DNA from: Corynebacterium pollutisoli
GTDB lineage: Bacteria > Actinomycetota > Actinomycetes > Mycobacteriales > Mycobacteriaceae
Length of the DNA stretch: 64,000 nt
Assembly (NCBI RefSeq): GCF_900177745.1
Contig: NZ_FXAR01000007.1
Location: forward strand, 1-64,000
Direction: 5' to 3'
Part shown: piece by piece, positions 1 through 8,803 of the stretch
How the letters are laid out: every line of letters begins with the position of its first letter
Position numbering within the stretch: position 1 is the first letter of the stretch
The notes under the pieces: generated by a model
The model's database searches: none
What the model saw: the letters and a program-made list of their open reading frames with translations, nothing else
What the model was told of the DNA's origin: nothing
Program-made: the position numbers and the translations under genes

Positions 1-813
1 CAGGCTCGCGGTGCGCTGCGACCGGTAGAGATCCACCGGCCCCTCCACCGGGTGATACAACCCCACGTAGTAGAAGTCCGCGGTGACCTGCTCCAACATC
101 TGCGCACCCGTCATCGTCGTGCCGTCCGTCAACCCCAGCACGGTGTCCGAGCCCTCCCCGCGCAGGATCTGCACCCAGTCCGGCAGATGTACGACCACCT
201 GCGGCACCGGGGCGACCGGGCCCCCACCCACCGGGCCGGCCTGCATCAACGCGTCATACAACGCCTGCTCGTAACCGAGCTTCGGATTCTCCCGCCGCAA
301 CCTGCTAGCGGTGGGACGCAGCCGGCCCAGGAAACCGGTGATATGGCGTTCCGGGCCGGTGATCGTGATCGTGCGCAACCCTTGTGAGTCGGTGTTCTTC
401 CCACCCTTGATGGAACGTCGCCCGTAGGCCTGCCGCTCGACATCATCGACCGTCCGGTTGTACTCGCGCACCCGGGCGGCAGCCGCCCGGTCGATCTCCC
501 CCACCGTGCCCCGCAGGCCACACAACTCGACACGTAGTTCCCACTCGGTGACTGCGGCACCCTTGAGCAGTTTGCGGGTGTGCTTTTCCACCACACCCAA
601 CGCATCCAACGACAGCCCGTCGGCTGCCACCCTCGCGGCGGCCTGCAGTCGCTTGTGCCGGGTGGGGCCGAAGTACACCCCCGCCAACCGCTCCCACGCC
701 CCCGCATCCCGGAAACCCAGTGCCTCGATGCGCGACGTCGACAGGCGACCGGAGGAAAGCTCCTCCAGCACCCGCATGCCCCGCAGGGCCTGCAACGCCG
801 CATCGATGTCCAT
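1..813 (-). CDS. HNH endonuclease-like protein (DUF222/13E12 type), C-terminus outside window
   Basis: The reading frame opens at the ATG at 813 (MDIDAALQALRGMRVLEELS) and runs without a stop through base 1, so 271 residues are visible and the C-terminal part is cut off by the window edge. The visible part is mostly helical, with an Arg/Lys-rich middle (residues about 85-150) and a segment near residue 190 (PQVVVHLPDW) that resembles the part preceding the HNH domain in 13E12-family proteins. The Cys/His-rich HNH module itself would lie outside, so nuclease assignment is inferred from family layout and from the complete relative at 48572-50002. It is separated from the mfd stop by 100 bases carrying one copy of the GGCGTCGAYAAGC repeat. 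Role in the cell is unknown; such proteins are multicopy in corynebacteria and mycobacteria. Confidence 0.6.
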   Translation of the reverse strand, partial: MDIDAALQALRGMRVLEELSSGRLSTSRIEALGFRDAGAWERLAGVYFGPTRHKRLQAAARVAADGLSLDALGVVEKHTRKLLKGAAVTEWELRVELCGLRGTVGEIDRAAAARVREYNRTVDDVERQAYGRRSIKGGKNTDSQGLRTITITGPERHITGFLGRLRPTASRLRRENPKLGYEQALYDALMQAGPVGGGPVAPVPQVVVHLPDWVQILRGEGSDTVLGLTDGTTMTGAQMLEQVTADFYYVGLYHPVEGPVDLYRSQRTASL

Positions 814-840
814 GCCCCGGACGATAAACCGGAATCACGC

Positions 841-854
841 GGGCGTCGACAAGC
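841..854 (+). repeat. Copy of the GGCGTCGAYAAGC repeat
   Basis: GGGCGTCGACAAGC lies in the short spacer between the end of mfd and the start of the HNH-type gene, that is upstream of a minus-strand start. It is the C-variant of the motif and is followed by A, as in several other copies. See the findings for the whole family. Confidence 0.7.
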
Positions 855-913
855 AACCAACCCGACCTGTGGACAACCCCCACTTATCCACAGAAACGGC
901 CATTCCGGTCGTC

Positions 914-3900
914 CTACCGCTTGACTTCCGTCACCGAGAACACCTCCTTCTTCGCCGGTGCCCCACCAGTGACGTCCACGGCCTCGACGTCGAACATCTT
1001 CGTGAGGAAGTCGGCGACCCACTGGATGAGTTCGACGTCGCGGAGGTTGGGTTGTCCGGCGCCGCGCCCGGCCTTGGGGAAGGACACCTGGATGGCCTTC
1101 GCGGCGGCGCGGTAGGTCGACCCCGGGAACAGGCGCTTCAACCTGACCTGCCGTGAGTCGGGCAGTTCGACGGAGCCGATCTTGATGCGGGTGCCCTGGA
1201 CGATGATCTCGGAGATCCCCGCGCGGCGGGCCTGGTGGCGCAGGCGGGCGACGGCGAGCAGGCGGGAGACTGCCTCGGGGACGGGGCCGTAGCGGTCCTC
1301 CATCTCCTCGACGGCCAGCCGCAGGTCGGTCTCGGACGCGGAGGCGGCGAGCTTGCGGTACACCTCGAGGCGGAGGCGTTCGGAGTTGATGTAGGACTCG
1401 GGGATGTGGGCGTCGACGGGCAGGTCGATGCGGATCTCCTTGGGGCCCTGGTCGGTGGCGTCGAGCACCTTGCCGGACGCCAGCGCCTTGTAGGCCTCGA
1501 CGGCCTCCCCCACCAGGCGGACGTAGAGGTCGAAGCCGACGCCGGCGATGTGGCCGGACTGCTGGGCGCCGAGGACATTGCCGGCGCCGCGCATCTCGAG
1601 GTCCTTCATGGCGACGGCCATGCCGGCGCCGAGGTCGTTGTGCTGGGCGATGGTGGCGAGGCGGTCGTAGGAGGTCTCGGTGAGGGTGGCGCCCTTGGGG
1701 TAGAGGAAGTAGGCGTAGCCGCGCTCGCGGGACCTGCCGACGCGGCCGCGCAGCTGGTGGAGCTGGGACAGACCCATGTGGTGGGCGTTCTCCACGATGA
1801 GCGTGTTGGCGTTGGCGATGTCGAGGCCGGTCTCGACGATGGTGGTGCAGACGAGGACGTCGTACTCGCGGTCCCAGAAACCCTGGACGGTGCGTTCGAG
1901 GACCTCCTCGGACATCTGGCCGTGGGCGACGACGATGCGGGCCTCGGGGACGAGGTCGCGCAGTTCGCGGGCCTTCTTCTCGATGTCGGCGACCTTGTTG
2001 TGGATGAAGAACACCTGGCCGTCGCGCAGCAGCTCGCGGCGGATGGCGGCGGCGATCTGCTTGTCCTCCTGCGCGCCGACGTAGGTGAGGACGGGGTGGC
2101 GGTCCTCCGGCGGGGTGAGGATGGTGGTCATCTCGCGGATGCCCGCCATGGACATCTCGAGGGTGCGCGGGATGGGGGTGGCGGACATGGTGAGCACGTC
2201 GACGTCGGCACGCAGGGCCTTGATGTGCTCCTTGTGCTCGACGCCGAAGCGCTGCTCCTCGTCGACGACGATGAGTCCGAGGTTCTTCCAGTGCACGCCC
2301 GTCTGCAGGAGGCGGTGGGTGCCGATGACGATGTCCACCGTCCCGTCGGCGAGACCGGCGATGATCTCCTTCGACTCGGCGGCGGAGGTGAAGCGGGACA
2401 GGCCGCGCAGCGTCACCGGGAATCCGGCCATACGCTCCTCGAAGGTGGACAGGTGCTGCTGGGCGAGCAGGGTCGTCGGCACGAGGACGGCGACCTGCTT
2501 GCCGTCCTGCACCGCCTTGAACGCGGCGCGCACGGCGACCTCGGTCTTGCCGTAGCCGACGTCGCCGACGATGACGCGGTCCATCGGCACGTTGGACTCC
2601 ATGTCGCTCTTCACGGCGTCGATGGCGAGCATCTGGTCCTCGGTCTCGACGAAGGGGAAGTTGTCCTCCATCTCCTTCTGCCACGGGGTGTCCGGCACGA
2701 AGGGGTGCCCCGGGGCGGCCTGCCGCTTGGCGTAGAGCTCAACGAGTTCGCCGGCGATCTCGCGGACGGCGGCGCGGGCCTTCTTCTTGGTGTTCTTCCA
2801 GTCGGAGCCGCCCATCTTCGACAGGGTCGGCGACTCCCCACCGGAGTACTTCGAGAGCAGGTCGAGCGAGTCCATGGGGACCCACAGCTGATCGGCGGGC
2901 TGGCCGCGCTTGCTCGCGGCGTACTCGAGGACGATGTACTCGCGTCGCGACGTCTCGTCCCCGGCGTTGATCGTCCGCTCCGCCATCTTGAGGAAGCGGC
3001 CGATGCCGTGGGTCTCGTGGACGACGTAGTCACCGGCCTTCAGGGCCAGCGGGTCGACGCGGTGCCGACGCCGGGCGGGGCGCCGCTTGGCACCGGCGAT
3101 GTCGCCGACGCGGTTGCCGGTGAGGTCGGTCTCAGTGATGACGACGACGTCACGGAACACGAGGCCGGCGTGGCTGAGCGCCTGATAGAGGGTGACCTCG
3201 CCCGGGGAGGGCTCCCAGCCGGGCGTCGCGACGCGGGCGGGCACCCCGGCCTCGGCGAAGCGCTCCGTCATGCGTTTGATGGCACCGGGCGCGGGGGCGA
3301 CGAAGGCGGCGCGGCCGCCGGAGGTGGTGTGGGCGACGAGCAGGTTCATCATCCCGGCGATCTGCGTGGCGTCACCGCGCGGGGTGGGGCCGGGCTCGAA
3401 GTCGAGGGGCAGGGTGTCGGCGTCGTCGGCCTCGAACATGCCGGTCGGCGAGAACGTCCACCACGGCAGGTCGGTGCCGGCCTGCAGCGCCTCGTAGGAA
3501 CGGTAGGAGGAGGACTCCAGGTCGATCCCCTCCACGGCGACGGGGCCGGACGCGCCCATCGCGGCGGCCTCCCAGCCGGCGGCGAGGAACTCGGCGTCGG
3601 TGGCCTCGAGGTCGGCGATGCGGGTGCGGATCTTCTCCGGCCCCACCAGCACGATGTGGGTGCGGTCCGGCATGAGGTCCGGCAGGGTCACCATCTGCTT
3701 ATCGACGAGCGCCGGGATCAGTGCCTCCATACCGTCCGCCGGGATGCGGTCGGCGATCTTGCTGAGCAGCTCGACGAGGGTGGCGTTGCCCGGGTACCTC
3801 GTCGTGAGCTCGCGGGCGCGGGTCGCGACGGCGTCTGTGATGGGCAGCTCGCGGGCCGGGTAGACGGCGACCTCGCCGACCTCGACCTCCGGGACAGTGC

Positions 3901-4528
3901 GCTGGTCGGCGACGGAGAACTGGCGGATCTCGGTGACCTCGTCGCCCCAGAACTCGACGCGGACGGGCTGGTCGGCGGTCGTCGGGAAGATGTCGAGGAT
4001 GCCGCCGCGGGTCGCGAACTCACCGCGGCGGGCCACCATGTCGACGTGGCTGTACGCCCGGAAGACGAGTTCCTCGACCAGCGAGGTGAAGTCGTACTCC
4101 GCGCCCTCCCGCAGGCGGATCGGCGCACGGCCCTCCACCTCCGGCAGGAGGGGCTGGCAGAAGCCGCGGGCGGCGGTGACGACGACCTTGACGCGGCCGT
4201 CGGCAAGCAGATCGAGGACGCGGGCACGCTGGCCGACGGTGTCGACGCCCGGGGACAGCCGCTCGTGCGGCAGCGTCTCCCACGAGGGGAACCAGGCGAC
4301 CTTGTCACCCAGCATGGCGCGCAGCTCGGCGGTGAGATCCTCCGCCTCCCGGCCGGTGGCGGTGACCACCAGCACCGGGGCGTGGTGCGCGAGGGTTCCG
4401 ATCGCCCACGGGCGGGCCTGATCGACACCCGTCAGGTGCAGACGCGGTGCCCCCAGATTCGCCACGAGGCCGGTGAGCTTGGGGTCCCGGGCGGCCGTCT
4501 TGAGCAGGCCGGCGAGCATCGGGGTCAC
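914..4528 (-). CDS. mfd: Transcription-repair coupling factor Mfd
   Basis: Mfd is a DNA translocase that pushes RNA polymerase stalled at a lesion off the template and recruits UvrA for nucleotide excision repair. The 1204-residue product has the family's full layout: a UvrB-like N-terminal half, an RNA-polymerase-interacting CarD-like domain starting near residue 490 ([14 protein letters not shown]), helicase motif I near 655 ([15 protein letters not shown]), the DEEQ motif near 757 (VVDEEQRFG), the [18 protein letters not shown] region and a C-terminal TRCF domain. The GTG at 4528 overlaps the TGA of the upstream TetR gene by four bases (GTGA), so translation is probably coupled; an ATG nine bases further in (4519) is the alternative start. 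The TetR-mfd pairing matches Rv1019-Rv1020. Confidence 0.97.
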   Translation of the reverse strand: MTPMLAGLLKTAARDPKLTGLVANLGAPRLHLTGVDQARPWAIGTLAHHAPVLVVTATGREAEDLTAELRAMLGDKVAWFPSWETLPHERLSPGVDTVGQRARVLDLLADGRVKVVVTAARGFCQPLLPEVEGRAPIRLREGAEYDFTSLVEELVFRAYSHVDMVARRGEFATRGGILDIFPTTADQPVRVEFWGDEVTEIRQFSVADQRTVPEVEVGEVAVYPARELPITDAVATRARELTTRYPGNATLVELLSKIADRIPADGMEALIPALVDKQMVTLPDLMPDRTHIVLVGPEKIRTRIADLEATDAEFLAAGWEAAAMGASGPVAVEGIDLESSSYRSYEALQAGTDLPWWTFSPTGMFEADDADTLPLDFEPGPTPRGDATQIAGMMNLLVAHTTSGGRAAFVAPAPGAIKRMTERFAEAGVPARVATPGWEPSPGEVTLYQALSHAGLVFRDVVVITETDLTGNRVGDIAGAKRRPARRRHRVDPLALKAGDYVVHETHGIGRFLKMAERTINAGDETSRREYIVLEYAASKRGQPADQLWVPMDSLDLLSKYSGGESPTLSKMGGSDWKNTKKKARAAVREIAGELVELYAKRQAAPGHPFVPDTPWQKEMEDNFPFVETEDQMLAIDAVKSDMESNVPMDRVIVGDVGYGKTEVAVRAAFKAVQDGKQVAVLVPTTLLAQQHLSTFEERMAGFPVTLRGLSRFTSAAESKEIIAGLADGTVDIVIGTHRLLQTGVHWKNLGLIVVDEEQRFGVEHKEHIKALRADVDVLTMSATPIPRTLEMSMAGIREMTTILTPPEDRHPVLTYVGAQEDKQIAAAIRRELLRDGQVFFIHNKVADIEKKARELRDLVPEARIVVAHGQMSEEVLERTVQGFWDREYDVLVCTTIVETGLDIANANTLIVENAHHMGLSQLHQLRGRVGRSRERGYAYFLYPKGATLTETSYDRLATIAQHNDLGAGMAVAMKDLEMRGAGNVLGAQQSGHIAGVGFDLYVRLVGEAVEAYKALASGKVLDATDQGPKEIRIDLPVDAHIPESYINSERLRLEVYRKLAASASETDLRLAVEEMEDRYGPVPEAVSRLLAVARLRHQARRAGISEIIVQGTRIKIGSVELPDSRQVRLKRLFPGSTYRAAAKAIQVSFPKAGRGAGQPNLRDVELIQWVADFLTKMFDVEAVDVTGGAPAKKEVFSVTEVKR

Positions 4529-5157
4529 TTCTTCTCCTCCAGCTGGGCGGTGACCTCATCAGAGAGGGTGGGGTGCGACTTCATGCCGGCCAGGCCGTTC
4601 CAGCACAGGTTGACGATGTGCGCCGCCACCACCTCCTTCGCGGGCTGCCGCTCATCGAGCCACCACTGGGCGGTCATCGACACCATCCCCACCAGCGCCT
4701 GGCCGTAGAGGATCGCCACCTCCGGATCCAGCCCCTGGTTCTCGAAGGAGCGCCCCAGAATGTGGGACACCTGCCCCACCGCGGTGTTGAGCAGCGTCGC
4801 GTAGGACTGGTCCTGCCCCGGCACGAGGTCACGGACGAGAATGAGGAACCCGTCGGTCTCCTCCTCCACATAGGTGAGCAGAGCGATGACGGCCTGCTCG
4901 ATGCGCACCCGGGAACGACCCTGCGACAGCGCCTGGGTGATGATCTGCTCGAGGCGGAGCATCTCCCGGTCGACGACAACGGCGTACAGCCCCTCCTTGC
5001 CCCCGAAGTGTTCGTACACCACCGGCTTGGACACCGCGGCCCGCGCCGCGATCTCCTCCACACTCGCCCCCTCGAAGCCCCGCTCGGCGAACACCTGGCG
5101 GCCGATGGATATGAGCTGTTCACGGCGTTCCTTGCCGGTCATGCGCTGTCGAACCAT
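4525..5157 (-). CDS. TetR-family regulator upstream of mfd
   Basis: A 210-residue TetR/AcrR repressor with a helix-turn-helix in residues about 25-50 ([20 protein letters not shown]) and a helical ligand-binding domain behind it. The start at 5157 is preferred over the GTG at 5163 because a -10 box TAGGCT lies exactly seven bases upstream of this ATG, the arrangement of a leaderless transcript; the GTG would leave one base. The gene is fused by a four-base overlap to mfd, so both are likely one transcript. Its position corresponds to Rv1019 of M. tuberculosis, an autoregulating TetR protein in the same block. No ligand can be deduced. The C-terminus is Glu/Lys rich (LEEKK). Confidence 0.9.
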   Translation of the reverse strand: MVRQRMTGKERREQLISIGRQVFAERGFEGASVEEIAARAAVSKPVVYEHFGGKEGLYAVVVDREMLRLEQIITQALSQGRSRVRIEQAVIALLTYVEEETDGFLILVRDLVPGQDQSYATLLNTAVGQVSHILGRSFENQGLDPEVAILYGQALVGMVSMTAQWWLDERQPAKEVVAAHIVNLCWNGLAGMKSHPTLSDEVTAQLEEKK

Positions 5158-5208
5158 GCCCACCAGCCTATCCTGAGCCGGTGTTTAAGCCACAGCCGCA
5201 GGTCGGGT

Positions 5209-5214
5209 ACGCTT
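5209..5214 (+). promoter_or_regulatory. Probable -10 box of the tRNA-Gln promoter
   Basis: TACGCT fits the corynebacterial TANNNT -10 pattern and sits eleven bases before the mature tRNA 5' end. The 5' flank of the TetR gene starts on the other strand 52 bases away, so the promoters are divergent. Confidence 0.4.
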
Positions 5215-5224
5215 ATCTACGTCT

Positions 5225-5296
5225 TTCCCTGTGGTGTAATTGGCAACACTCTGGTTTTTGGTACCAGCTTTCCAGGTTCGAGTCCTGGCGGGGAAG
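5225..5296 (+). tRNA. tRNA-Gln (anticodon UUG)
   Basis: A full cloverleaf can be drawn by hand. The acceptor stem pairs TTCCCTG (5225-5231) with CGGGGAA (5289-5295), the D stem is GTGT/ACAC, the anticodon stem CTGGT/ACCAG encloses TTTTGGT with anticodon TTG at 5258-5260, and the T arm CCAGG/CCTGG encloses TTCGAGT. The discriminator is G5296 and CCA is not encoded. The stop codon of the convergent multicopper oxidase begins at the very next base, so no terminator separates the two genes. Confidence 0.96.
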
Positions 5297-6814
5297 CTAG
5301 TGGGGGCCGTGCCCGGACATCGGTTCCAGGGCCGCCTCCTCCCCCTCCTCCACGACCATGAACTGGCCCATCATGCCCTGGTCCTCGTGCATGAGCATGT
5401 GGCAGTGGAACATGTAGGGGACGGTGTTGTCGGGGTACCAGCCGAACTCGACGGCCAGCTCCACGGTGGAACCCGGGGGCAGGGAGACGGTGTCCTTCCA
5501 GCCGCTGGCGGCCATCTCGGTGACGTCGGTGCCGGAGTGGCCGAGGACCCGGAAGCGGGCGTCGTGGACGTGGAAGTTGTGGGGCCAGTCGGAGTTCGAA
5601 TTGGTGACGGTCCACACCTCCGGCCCCCGGTGGTCGATGACGAAGTCGACACGGTTCATGTCCATGAGCTGGCCGTTGATCTCGAAGGTGTTGAGCACGA
5701 ACTCCCGGCGTGGCGCATCCGCCACGTCCGGGCTGGCCGACGCCGCCGGGTCCAGCTCCCCGGGCAGGACCCCCACCGGTGGGGCGTCGTCCCCCGGGCC
5801 GGTGATCTGCAGGAGGGTGAACTGGTCGGAGAAGCCGAAGTCGGGGCTGTACTCGTCGGTGGGGATGCCGAAGTTGTTGTCGAGGCCGACGGACTCCAGG
5901 GCGATCTTCCCCCCCGGTTCGAGGTCGACGATGATCTCCACGCGTTCGGCGGGGCTGAGCAGGACGGAGTCGACCTCCTCCGGGGCGGCGAGCAGACCGG
6001 AATCGGAGGCGATGACGTGGAAGGGGCGGGCGTCGGCAAGCGCGATGTGGTGAAACCGCATCGTCGAGGCGTTGAGGACGCGCAGGCGCACCCGGCGAGT
6101 GGTCGCCGCGAAGGAGCAGTTCGTGATGCCGTTGACCAGCGGGGTGTCGCCGAGGAGGCCGAAGGTGGGGTCGATCTCCTCGTCAAGTCGGCCGTCCTCG
6201 TGGAACTTCGCGTCGGCGATGATGACGGGGATGTCGTCCACCCCGTACTCGTGCGGCAGGTCGAGACGTTCGGAGACGTCGTCGTCGAGGATGAACATGC
6301 CGGCCAGGCCGCGGTAGCAGTGGAGGGCGGTGACCTCGTGCGGGTGGGGGTGGTACCAGAGGGTCGCGGCGGGCTGCTCGACGGTCCACTCCGGGGTCCA
6401 CGTCGCCCCCGGTTCGATCGGCGAGTGCGGGCCGCCGTCCGCCCAAGCGGGCAGCTTCATGCCGTGCCAGTGGATGGTGGTCATCTCGTCGAGTTCGTTG
6501 GTGATGTCGACGGTGACGTCCTCACCCCGGCGCGCCCGGAACGTGGGACCCAGGTGGTCGCCGGAGAACCCCCACGTCGGGGTGTCGACACCGGGGAGGA
6601 TCTCCGCGGAGCCCGTCCGGGTGGTCACCTGGAAGTGACGGCGGCCGTCGATGAGCTCGCCCTCGTAGAGGGGCGGGATGGGCAACGATCGGGGATCGCC
6701 GTCGTAACCGCGGGGTTCCGGCTGGTCGCTGCGGGAACAGGCGGCCGCCGCCACTCCGGCGAGGAGCACGGCGGCGCCACGGAAGAAGGTGCGTCGGCCG
6801 AATGTTTTTATCAT
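5297..6814 (-). CDS. Tat-exported multicopper oxidase (CueO/laccase type)
   Basis: A 505-residue multicopper oxidase that would oxidise Cu(I) or phenolic/metal substrates outside the membrane while reducing oxygen to water. All four copper motifs are present: HWHGM near residue 110, WYHPHPHE near 152, HNFHVH near 413, and HCHMLMHEDQGM near 470, with the Met axial ligand. The N-terminus has twin arginines (GRRTFFRGAAVLLAGVAAAA) followed by Cys, pointing to Tat export and possibly lipid anchoring. The ATG at 6814 overlaps the TGA of the upstream oxygenase gene by four bases, so the pair is an operon behind the McbR-like site at 7835. Mononuclear and trinuclear sites look intact. Copper detoxification is the usual role of this class but is inferred here; no copper regulator or transporter is adjacent. 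Confidence 0.9.
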   Translation of the reverse strand: MIKTFGRRTFFRGAAVLLAGVAAAACSRSDQPEPRGYDGDPRSLPIPPLYEGELIDGRRHFQVTTRTGSAEILPGVDTPTWGFSGDHLGPTFRARRGEDVTVDITNELDEMTTIHWHGMKLPAWADGGPHSPIEPGATWTPEWTVEQPAATLWYHPHPHEVTALHCYRGLAGMFILDDDVSERLDLPHEYGVDDIPVIIADAKFHEDGRLDEEIDPTFGLLGDTPLVNGITNCSFAATTRRVRLRVLNASTMRFHHIALADARPFHVIASDSGLLAAPEEVDSVLLSPAERVEIIVDLEPGGKIALESVGLDNNFGIPTDEYSPDFGFSDQFTLLQITGPGDDAPPVGVLPGELDPAASASPDVADAPRREFVLNTFEINGQLMDMNRVDFVIDHRGPEVWTVTNSNSDWPHNFHVHDARFRVLGHSGTDVTEMAASGWKDTVSLPPGSTVELAVEFGWYPDNTVPYMFHCHMLMHEDQGMMGQFMVVEEGEEAALEPMSGHGPH

Positions 6815-7812
6815 GCTCCCAGGGTAGCGGCGAGCTCCGAGTGGTAGCGGGCGGTCGTCTCCGGGTGGGCGCGCAGACGCGACTTCAGGGTGTTGAGCCC
6901 GGAGATGTCGGAGATCTCCTGTCCGGCCATGTCGCGCCCCAGGCCGCGGGCCTCGGCGGCCAGCTCCGGGGGGAGCGTGATGCGCGGGAAGCGGGCGTCG
7001 AGGTTGGGGGTGAGGAAGAACGGGATGGAGAACCGGGCGGTGCCGGGCGGGGACGGCAGGACGCGGTGCGGGGTGGAGACGAGGTAGCCGTCGGTGGCGG
7101 CCTCGAGAAGTTCGCCGATGTTGACGATGAACAGGTTCGGCAGGGCCGCCACGTCGATCCACTCGCCGTCGCGCTGGACCTGCAGGCCGCCGGAGCCCAC
7201 CTCGGGCAGCAGGAGGGTGAGCACGCCGGCGTCGTGGTGCGCGCCGACACCCTGGCCGGCCTCGCCGTTGGCGGGGGCCGGGTAGTGGGCGAGCTTCATC
7301 ATCGGGTGCGGGTGGTCGAAGATGTCGTCGAAGTAGTCGGCCGCCTGGCCGAGGGACTGCGCCCAGGCGCGCAGCAGCTGCAGGCCGACGTCGGAGAGAC
7401 GGTCCTGCCAGTCGGTGATGAGCGGCTTCATCCGCGGCAGGGCGCTGGGCCAGGGGTTGGGGCCCTCGAGGACGCGCCACGGGTGGGTGTCGAGGCCCTC
7501 GGTCCAGGCGGGGCGGTCGGCGCCGTAGTCGATCTGTTCGCGCCAGTCGAGCTTGCCCTGGGTGAACTCCTCGCCGAGGCGGGAGTAGCCGCGGTAGTGG
7601 GGGTTGTCGGTGAAGGCGATCTCCTCCTTCGCCTCCTGCGGGAGGGCGAAGAACTCCTTGGCGGTGGAGAACATCTCAGCCTGCAGGTCCTCGGGGACGC
7701 CGTGGTCGGCGAGGTAGAAGAAGCCGATCTCGTGGGTGACGTCGCGCAGGCGGGTGATCTCGTCCCGGTCGCCGCCGATGAGCTTCTCGAGGGAGATGAT
7801 GGGCAGGGTCAT
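6811..7812 (-). CDS. 2-oxoglutarate/Fe(II)-dependent oxygenase (isopenicillin N synthase-like fold)
   Basis: A 333-residue non-haem iron oxygenase. The N-terminal half resembles the DIOX_N region (IGFFYLADHGVP near 30-41) and the C-terminal half carries the iron triad and 2-oxoglutarate anchor: HHD near residue 192, a distal His in TPHRVLP near 248, and RFSIPFF a few residues later. The ATG at 7812 is chosen because GAGGA lies six bases upstream; a TTG at 7824 is in frame but lacks a ribosome site. The gene follows a McbR-like operator overlapping its -10 region and runs directly into the multicopper oxidase. The substrate is unknown. Despite the fold name, there is nothing around it for beta-lactam synthesis; sulfur or methionine metabolism is suggested only by the operator. 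Confidence 0.85.
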   Translation of the reverse strand: MTLPIISLEKLIGGDRDEITRLRDVTHEIGFFYLADHGVPEDLQAEMFSTAKEFFALPQEAKEEIAFTDNPHYRGYSRLGEEFTQGKLDWREQIDYGADRPAWTEGLDTHPWRVLEGPNPWPSALPRMKPLITDWQDRLSDVGLQLLRAWAQSLGQAADYFDDIFDHPHPMMKLAHYPAPANGEAGQGVGAHHDAGVLTLLLPEVGSGGLQVQRDGEWIDVAALPNLFIVNIGELLEAATDGYLVSTPHRVLPSPPGTARFSIPFFLTPNLDARFPRITLPPELAAEARGLGRDMAGQEISDISGLNTLKSRLRAHPETTARYHSELAATLGA

Positions 7813-7834
7813 GGTTCCTCGCAATGAAAGTTAA

Positions 7835-7850
7835 TAGACTGCTTTGTCTG
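7835..7850 (-). promoter_or_regulatory. McbR-like operator before the oxygenase/multicopper oxidase operon
   Basis: TAGAC-N6-GTCTG matches the TAGAC-N6-GTCTA inverted repeat recognised by McbR, the methionine/cysteine repressor of C. glutamicum, at nine of ten positions. On the minus strand its end runs into a TATTAA that can serve as the -10 box, a repressor-compatible position. A second copy precedes the MetQ-like gene. Confidence 0.6.
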
Positions 7851-7886
7851 GAAAGGGTAGGTGATGGAGCGGTCGGCGGGGTGTTT

Positions 7887-8711
7887 TTATTCACCGTGGA
7901 CCGGGACGACGGCCGAGCCGTAACGCTCCCGGATCCAGGCGGCGGTCTCCGCGGAGGTGACGGCCTCCTGGAGCGCCACGACCCGCGGGTCGTCGACGAC
8001 GTCGGCGGCGGCCACGAGGATGTTGGCGTAGGGGTTGCCCTCGGGCTGCTCGGCGATGAGCCCGGCGGCCGGGTCGAGGCCGGCCTCGAGGGCGAAGTTG
8101 GAGTTGATCACCGCGGCGGCGACGGTGGGGTCGTCGAGCGAGCGGGCGACCAGTTCGTCCTCGACGGGGACGAACTCGAAGCCGCGCGGGTTGTCCACGA
8201 TCGACGCCGGGGTGATCTGGGAAACGGCCGCCGGGTCGAGTTCGGCGTCGAGGGTGAGCAGGCCGTGGCCCTCCAGCAGCAGGAGCCCGCGGGCGAGGTT
8301 GCTGGCGCTGCGCGGCAGGGCGATGCGGGCACCGTCGGGCAGGTCGGCGATGTCGTCGTGCTGCTGCGAGTACAGGGAGATCGGTTCGATGTGGACCGGG
8401 GCGAGGACCTCGACGCCGCCGAGGCCGGTCTGGTCCTGCCAGTCGAGGAGGTAGGGCTCGTGCTGGAAGAAGTTGACGGCGATGCTGCCGTTGCTCAGCG
8501 CGGCGTTGGCCTCGGGTCCGCCGGTGACGATCGAGATGTCGAGTTCGAAGGCGTCCTCGCGTTCGTCGACCCACTCGAGGATCTCGGCGTGGGGCGTGGA
8601 GGAGGCGAGGACGCCGAGCGGGGCGTCGGGGTCGCCGGCGGCGGCGGTGGAGCAGGCGGTGAGGGTGCCGGCGCCGAGGGCGGTGGCGAGGAGGAGTGCG
8701 CGGTTCTTCAT
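7887..8711 (-). CDS. NlpA/MetQ-like substrate-binding lipoprotein, orphan
   Basis: A 274-residue lipoprotein of the NlpA family, which binds D/L-methionine or related compounds for MetNI-type ABC importers. The signal peptide ends in the lipobox LTAC (Cys at residue 20). The family's features follow: an N-terminal STPHAEILEWV segment, NFFQHEPYLLDW near residue 88, and NPYANILVAAADV toward the C-terminus. No ATPase or permease gene is next to it, so it must either work with a MetNI encoded elsewhere or have another role. A McbR-like operator overlaps the probable -10 box TATCGT upstream, which fits methionine control. RBS AAGGAA precedes the ATG at 8711. Confidence 0.88.
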   Translation of the reverse strand: MKNRALLLATALGAGTLTACSTAAAGDPDAPLGVLASSTPHAEILEWVDEREDAFELDISIVTGGPEANAALSNGSIAVNFFQHEPYLLDWQDQTGLGGVEVLAPVHIEPISLYSQQHDDIADLPDGARIALPRSASNLARGLLLLEGHGLLTLDAELDPAAVSQITPASIVDNPRGFEFVPVEDELVARSLDDPTVAAAVINSNFALEAGLDPAAGLIAEQPEGNPYANILVAAADVVDDPRVVALQEAVTSAETAAWIRERYGSAVVPVHGE

Positions 8712-8748
8712 GGTGATTCCTTTCGTGAACTGAGATGTTCACACACGA

Positions 8749-8764
8749 TAGACCGCTCGGTCCG
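8749..8764 (-). promoter_or_regulatory. McbR-like operator before the MetQ-like gene
   Basis: TAGAC-N6-GTCCG matches the McbR half-site spacing. The flanking bases also resemble those of the site at 7835 (both read GGA-N-AGG after the right half), which makes chance less likely. On the minus strand the site overlaps TATCGT, the probable -10 box. Confidence 0.55.
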
Positions 8765-8803
8765 GAGAGGCGCCGTTTATTTTCATGACTAGACTGGGCC
8801 CAC

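Noticed and set aside
1235..4708. Very long open frame antisense to mfd (over 1100 codons)
   Set aside because: It is the mirror of a strongly biased GC-rich gene; its translation is low-complexity Gly/Asp/Val/Leu and lacks any domain, while mfd on the other strand is complete.
6811..7812. Beta-lactam biosynthesis gene
   Set aside because: The isopenicillin N synthase fold is shared by many 2-oxoglutarate oxygenases, and no peptide synthetase or related gene is nearby.
8787..8803. A third McbR site (TAGAC before the MFS gene)
   Set aside because: Only one half-site is present; TAGACT fits the -10 box of that gene better.
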